Source: an uncultured Subdoligranulum sp. (GTDB taxonomy: Bacteria > Bacillota > Clostridia > Christensenellales > CAG-314). From it: a stretch of DNA of 45,032 bases. This document shows, piece after piece, positions 40,952-45,032 of this stretch. The position numbers and the translations under genes are program-made. The DNA lies in contig CABUZX010000011.1 in assembly GCA_902496185.1 (NCBI GenBank), forward strand, positions 1 to 45,032, in the 5' to 3' direction. Each line of letters opens with the position of its first letter. The stretch's first letter is position 1. The notes below the pieces were generated by a model. It saw only the letters and a list, made by a program, of their open reading frames with translations. It was not told the origin of the DNA and ran no database searches.

Positions 40952-41047
40952 GCAAATAGAATTAGTTTTTAATAAATAAGCAAGAAAATTTAATTAACAC
41001 AATTTTTAAGGGTGTAGCTATCAGCCAAGATAGCTACACTCTTTTTT
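40952..41047 (+). ncRNA. Candidate small RNA of about 95 bases
   Basis: The stretch between an extended -10 promoter and a perfect terminator contains no ATG-initiated reading frame. The transcript would be AT-rich and single-stranded except for its terminal hairpin. No known RNA family is recognised, so this is a candidate only. Confidence 0.4.
41012..41047 (+). terminator. Strong terminator with no gene upstream
   Basis: GTGTAGCTATC / GATAGCTACAC, a perfect 11-bp stem with a 6-base loop, followed by TCT and seven T. It is 190 bases after the HU stop and not needed by HU. Confidence 0.92.
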
Positions 41048-41087
41048 TATGCAAAAAAGGGAATTTGATCATACGCAAACGGTAAAG

Positions 41088-41105
41088 ACGACAAACAGTT
41101 GTCGT
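41088..41105. promoter_or_regulatory. Inverted repeat upstream of the large SBP-Rhs gene
   Basis: ACGACAA, ACAG, TTGTCGT: perfect 7-bp arms with a 4-base gap. It ends 11 bases before an extended -10 box (TGATACAAT, 41114-41122), where a -35 element would lie, so it may be an operator for the downstream gene. Confidence 0.5.
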
Positions 41106-41113
41106 AATTAAAT

Positions 41114-41122
41114 TGATACAAT
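41114..41122 (+). promoter_or_regulatory. Extended -10 promoter for the SBP-Rhs gene
   Basis: TGATACAAT, a TGn-extended -10 box with a weak -35. It would give a leader of about 145 bases that includes no recognised structure. The rest of 41123-41274 holds nothing else that I see. Confidence 0.45.
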
Positions 41123-41274
41123 TAAAAAGCAAAACCGTAATTCATACAAATACTAACAGTCAACACGAAAATGGTAAGAGTACTAAATTAAAAGTAAAGA
41201 GTTCGAATATGGACAAGTAAAGTATAAGTTTGAAACAGCAAAATAAAAAAATAAAGAATTTAGGAGGAACAATA

Positions 41275-44200
41275 ATGAATTCACAAGGAACAGAAGCATC
41301 TGTTGCAGAAAACAACTCAATCAAAATATGGGCGTACGGAGAGTACGTTGCATTAGCTCAAAGAGCTATAGAAGTAGCAATAGATAAAGGAATACACGGT
41401 GATTTTGTAGTAGAAGAAAAATTAAAAGAAGAAATAGACGATGCACTTGCTAATTGGAGTGTGGAAACATTGCCGGATATAATATTGGTAAAGAATAACG
41501 AGATAAAAAAATATCTAAAAGCATACTCTGAAGAAAAGTTTGCTAGGATAGAAGACCATATAGATATCACTAATTTAATGACTCATGCATTAAGAAACGT
41601 AAAAGGTGAAAACGATACTACGTACGGATGTCCTATATCTACCGAGCCTGTTGCGTTGTACTATAGGCGAGATATATTGGGAGAGTTGCCCGAAGAAATG
41701 ACATGGGAGGAATTTATCGAAATAGGAAAAAGCGTAAAGGAAGAAGGAAAATATCTTTTGCCACCGTATGAAATGCTTACAGAAATACTCATGCGTTCAA
41801 AAGGCAGATTGTTTTATGATGATCCAAAAAACGTTACGGCAGAGGGCAGTATAGAAGTAATTGAACTTGTGCAAAGATTGTCAGATGAGGGATTATTGTA
41901 TACGTGTATAGAAGAAGATACGCGTCAAGAAATAATTCAAAAGATGCAGGCAGGAGAAATATATTCCGTAATAGGAGCTCCACGTTGGTTTAGTATAATA
42001 AAAAAACACGTGGGCGGTAATTGGGGAATTACAAAAATACCCAAGGACGATAATTTTTTAAACGAAGTAGATTTGGGCGGATATTCATGGATGGTAATAA
42101 ACAAGGAAAATTTGTTTGACCAATCATACGTATATGAATTTTTAAGAAACTTGTTTGCCTATGAAAATCTAAATGAGGGATATGAAGAATTGACGAGATA
42201 TTCTGCGGAAAGTTTGGATATAGTTCCTGCAATATATTCAGCCAAGGGATTTTTAAACGACTTGACCAATAATGAATGTTTTGGTGAGCAACAAGTAATA
42301 AGTTATTTGTTAGAAATAGCCAATGCTGTGCCAGAAATTTATCTTGGCGAGTATGCGCAGGAGCTGACGGATGCTTTAAATACTCAAATGCAGGAAGTGC
42401 TTGATGGAAACAAAACAGCAAATGACGCCTATTGTGAAATAGAGGATGAGTATTATAGATTAATTGAAATAATACCAAAAATATTGGATCATATAGAATT
42501 AGAAAGTGGTCCAACAATAATGGAATATTATGAATATGAAAGTTTTGATCCTACGGATATTAGAGTAAGAGCTTATTTTACCGACGGAACGGACGAAATT
42601 GTAACTATTTCTAATTTTTCTCCTGACGTATTTAACCAGAGAGACACAAGCGTAACAATTTTTTACAGTAGTGGCGGTGTGACGGATAGTGTGGTTATCG
42701 ACGGGTTTACAATAAAGGAAAGGCGTTTGCAAAGCATAGAAGTAAAGCCGTTAAGAGATTTTTATTTTAATGATGAAAATCCTAAAACAAGTGACTTTAG
42801 GGTAACGGCATATTTTAGCGTTGGTCCTTCGTTGGTATTAAATGAAAATGATTTTAGTCTTACTTACTCGTCAACCACAAATGAAGGAATCCCAGTATAT
42901 GAAGTTACAATAAGTTACCCCAGAGATTGTGCCCAATCAAAATCTTGGAGTGCAAAAATAGAAAAACGAAGAAAATTACAAAGTATAAGCGTATATGCCT
43001 ATCCCGAACAAAAAGTATATAAACACGGAGAACCCTTTAAAAAGGCAGGGATGAGTATATCAGCAAAATATACTGACGAGACAAGCGAGATAAAGACGGC
43101 TTCACAGTTTAGTACGGATTATTTAGTTAAGTTTGCAATAGGAAAAGATAAGTCAAGCGTAAATATAACTTACACAGAAAGTAAAATAACAAAAACAACC
43201 ACCGTGACTGTTTATAAAAAACAAGGCATAGAAATAGCAGATGCAAAAATATTTCAAGACATGGGCTCAGGTGGAGAAGGATTTGTTAATTTGAGTAGTG
43301 GTGAATTTGGATACAAGCATACGGACTTTGCAATAAGCGGTACAAACATATCTTTGGCAATCACTCACGTATATACACCGTATTCCAATAATGGAAACGA
43401 ATATGGCGTAGGCAACAATTGGCGACTTAACGTCCATCAAGAATTAAAACAAGAGGGCAATAAATGGTTTTATATCAACAAAGAGGGAATAAAACACGGT
43501 TTTGAAACGTTAGAAGAGAAAAATGAAAGAAGTAAAATCCGCAACGAAAAACTCGGATTAGACCTTTTTGTTGATGATGACGATACCATTAGATTAATAG
43601 ACCGCGGAAGCAACGTACTACTGTTTAAAAAAATAGGAAGTAAATATCGATTGAGGTATATGTATCAATACCCCACAAGCTTAGCCATCAATCAGGTAGA
43701 AATAAAGTATAAAGATGACGGAAAAATCGAAGAAATAAAATCTTGCGAAATTGTCAACGACAAATACCCGACGATAAGGTTTGTTTATGGTGATAACGGA
43801 CTGTTGAGTAAGTTAAATTATAATTTTGCAAAAGATGATGAAAATATAGTTGCAAGTTATACGTATGACGATTTAGGAAATTTAAAAGAAATAAACAAAA
43901 GAGCGGTTCTTACAGGAGACTCAATTGTATTAAACAGCACGGAGTTTGGTTATGTCAATACTGATGACACAAGCAGTTTTAGCGTAAGTGATCAAAATAA
44001 AACCTTAACGTATACTCTATCTAATAATAAAGTATCAAAGTTTGATATAGGTTATGATGGCAAAAAAGAAACAACTAAGATTAGTTATTATGGAAGTACC
44101 ACAGATGAATCAGTCGAGTTGACAGATATAGTATTGACAACAATCTTAAAACGTGATAATATAATGACGGTATATTCCTTCAGTAAATTGGGCTTGGTAT

Positions 44201-45032
44201 CACAGTATGCATGTGATATAGACGCAAATATTGCAAATGCATTTATACCCAACAAGGTATATTCTGCAACGTGCAACGGATTTGAGTACAATTCCTTATC
44301 AAATAGCTATTCCAACACTTTGGATATAGTATACGAAGATTTTGAAGAGGGAGTAGGCGAGTGGGAAAACGGCGGAATAAGCGCAAATGGGGGAATAGGC
44401 AAAAGCCAATGCTTATGTTATCCAAAAAGTGCAACAACAAGCAATAAATTAAGCAGAAAGTATTTAGCGCCTAAAGGTCTTGTATATTTTTCCTGCTGGG
44501 TGATGGGAAAAGACGTAAAAATAGAGGTGGACTACGGCGCGAATAATGTTGTTACACACAACGTGGGAGCTTGTACTTCCGATTGTTGGCAATACGTAGC
44601 GTTTTGTCTTGGCAACTTTGAATCACAGCATAACGTGACAGTGAACGTGTTGGGAGCCGGAGATATCTACGTAGATGAAGTAAGGCTTGTCAAGATGCCT
44701 TATATTACGCCAAACGATATACCAGAGACGGTATACGACGATTGGGAAAACGTAACGCAAAGTAGTACTTACAACCCTGTAGACCAAAAGATATATACTA
44801 CAGTAAACTTGTACAACAACGATCACAAAATTACAAGACAAACCGTGACGTGTGAGGAAGAGCAGATATCCAGGACGGAATATACTTACTACGGCAACGG
44901 CTTAATAAAAGAAACAAAGAGATACGGCAGTGGCGACGAGTACGTAAAAGAGAGCTACGCGTATGACGAAAACACAGGTAGGCTTACTTCTTATACCGAC
45001 TGTAACGGAGTGGTTACGGAATACGGCTACGG
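41275..45032 (+). CDS. Solute-binding-domain / Ig-like / Rhs (YD-repeat) fusion protein, 3' end outside the window
   Basis: An open frame of at least 1252 codons with no stop before the window ends. About residues 15-340 resemble sugar-ABC solute-binding proteins: IKIWAYGEYVALAQRA, LPDIILVKN, CPISTEPVALYYRRDIL (from 118), WEEFIEIGKSV, and GGYSWMVINKEN (268-279). About 405-650 hold three Ig-like domains of the Big_3 type (IRVRAYFTDGTDEIVTI; LQSIEVKPL; LQSISVYAYPEQKVYKHGE). From about 665 an Rhs-type core starts (LSSGEFGYKHTDFAI, YGVGNNWRLNVHQEL), with YD repeats YTYDDLGNLKEINKR (862) and YAYDENTGRLTSY (1228). About 1020-1142 is a carbohydrate-binding-like beta sandwich ending IYVDEVRLVKMP. There is no signal peptide, and an in-frame stop lies at 41218. 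TAGGAGG precedes the ATG. The toxin tip, if any, is beyond 45032. Confidence 0.9.
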   Translation, partial: MNSQGTEASVAENNSIKIWAYGEYVALAQRAIEVAIDKGIHGDFVVEEKLKEEIDDALANWSVETLPDIILVKNNEIKKYLKAYSEEKFARIEDHIDITNLMTHALRNVKGENDTTYGCPISTEPVALYYRRDILGELPEEMTWEEFIEIGKSVKEEGKYLLPPYEMLTEILMRSKGRLFYDDPKNVTAEGSIEVIELVQRLSDEGLLYTCIEEDTRQEIIQKMQAGEIYSVIGAPRWFSIIKKHVGGNWGITKIPKDDNFLNEVDLGGYSWMVINKENLFDQSYVYEFLRNLFAYENLNEGYEELTRYSAESLDIVPAIYSAKGFLNDLTNNECFGEQQVISYLLEIANAVPEIYLGEYAQELTDALNTQMQEVLDGNKTANDAYCEIEDEYYRLIEIIPKILDHIELESGPTIMEYYEYESFDPTDIRVRAYFTDGTDEIVTISNFSPDVFNQRDTSVTIFYSSGGVTDSVVIDGFTIKERRLQSIEVKPLRDFYFNDENPKTSDFRVTAYFSVGPSLVLNENDFSLTYSSTTNEGIPVYEVTISYPRDCAQSKSWSAKIEKRRKLQSISVYAYPEQKVYKHGEPFKKAGMSISAKYTDETSEIKTASQFSTDYLVKFAIGKDKSSVNITYTESKITKTTTVTVYKKQGIEIADAKIFQDMGSGGEGFVNLSSGEFGYKHTDFAISGTNISLAITHVYTPYSNNGNEYGVGNNWRLNVHQELKQEGNKWFYINKEGIKHGFETLEEKNERSKIRNEKLGLDLFVDDDDTIRLIDRGSNVLLFKKIGSKYRLRYMYQYPTSLAINQVEIKYKDDGKIEEIKSCEIVNDKYPTIRFVYGDNGLLSKLNYNFAKDDENIVASYTYDDLGNLKEINKRAVLTGDSIVLNSTEFGYVNTDDTSSFSVSDQNKTLTYTLSNNKVSKFDIGYDGKKETTKISYYGSTTDESVELTDIVLTTILKRDNIMTVYSFSKLGLVSQYACDIDANIANAFIPNKVYSATCNGFEYNSLSNSYSNTLDIVYEDFEEGVGEWENGGISANGGIGKSQCLCYPKSATTSNKLSRKYLAPKGLVYFSCWVMGKDVKIEVDYGANNVVTHNVGACTSDCWQYVAFCLGNFESQHNVTVNVLGAGDIYVDEVRLVKMPYITPNDIPETVYDDWENVTQSSTYNPVDQKIYTTVNLYNNDHKITRQTVTCEEEQISRTEYTYYGNGLIKETKRYGSGDEYVKESYAYDENTGRLTSYTDCNGVVTEYGY

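Noticed and set aside
40820..41274. Insertion sequence or attachment site at the border to the SBP-Rhs gene
   Set aside because: I looked for terminal inverted repeats, a transposase or integrase and a tRNA; none is present.

Overview
This window is AT-rich DNA from a low-GC Gram-positive bacterium, most likely an uncultured member of the Clostridia. The evidence is: strong AGGAGG-type ribosome binding sites; sigma-A-type promoters close to TTGACA-N17-TATAAT; U-tract terminators after most operons; FMN and tetrahydrofolate (THF) riboswitches; a 2[4Fe-4S] clostridial ferredoxin; and a decarboxylase-like gene-tmk-holB-ricT-(ferredoxin)-trmN-rsmI order that matches the yaaO-tmk-holB-yaaT-yabB-yabC block of Bacillus and relatives. 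I cannot name the genus from sequence alone.

Layout. 1-650 is the 3' end of an rRNA operon (23S end, 5S, terminator). 780-5150 holds a winged-helix regulator and a large surface lipoprotein with InlB-type and BspA-type leucine-rich repeats. 5170-7950 holds trmB, a tcdA gene broken by a frameshift in a run of 13 A, and an aminotransferase. 8200-10490 is an FMN-riboswitch operon: an ECF vitamin-transporter S component, a pyridoxal-kinase-like enzyme and a DJ-1 family protein. Then come mgsA (reverse strand), alr and mtnN. 12900-19814 is a housekeeping block: SIS-domain protein, Orn/Lys/Arg decarboxylase homologue, tmk, holB, ricT, ferredoxin, trmN and rsmI.

19830-28010 is mostly membrane proteins: an unrecognised one, two tandem YitT proteins, a TIGR04076-type protein, a DUF421/DUF4363 pair, a THF riboswitch with folT, a zinc-ribbon membrane protein and a MATE exporter. 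28130-30480 encodes an ApbE flavin transferase fused to a NusG-II domain, followed by a Gx-family membrane protein; this resembles a compact flavin-based electron-transfer locus. 30560-32912 pairs an NCS2 purine permease with a convergent phosphoribosyltransferase. Then come a TetR regulator, a YDG-domain surface protein, a DUF308 protein, a zinc/cadmium-type ArsR plus P1B-ATPase operon with a clear operator, and a divergent TM2/XRE pair with three copies of a 13-bp palindrome. M18 aminopeptidase and HU follow.

40887-45032 is the accessory end. It holds a possible small RNA, an inverted repeat next to an extended -10 element, and a very large open reading frame that runs off the window. That protein joins a sugar-ABC-type solute-binding domain, three Ig-like domains, an Rhs/YD-repeat core and an inserted carbohydrate-binding-like domain, with no signal peptide. 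It is the most unusual object in the window. Other points of interest are the TM2/XRE switch, the ApbE-NusG-II fusion, the FMN riboswitch on an apparent vitamin B6 operon, the frameshifted tcdA, and several genes whose promoters predict leaderless mRNAs.
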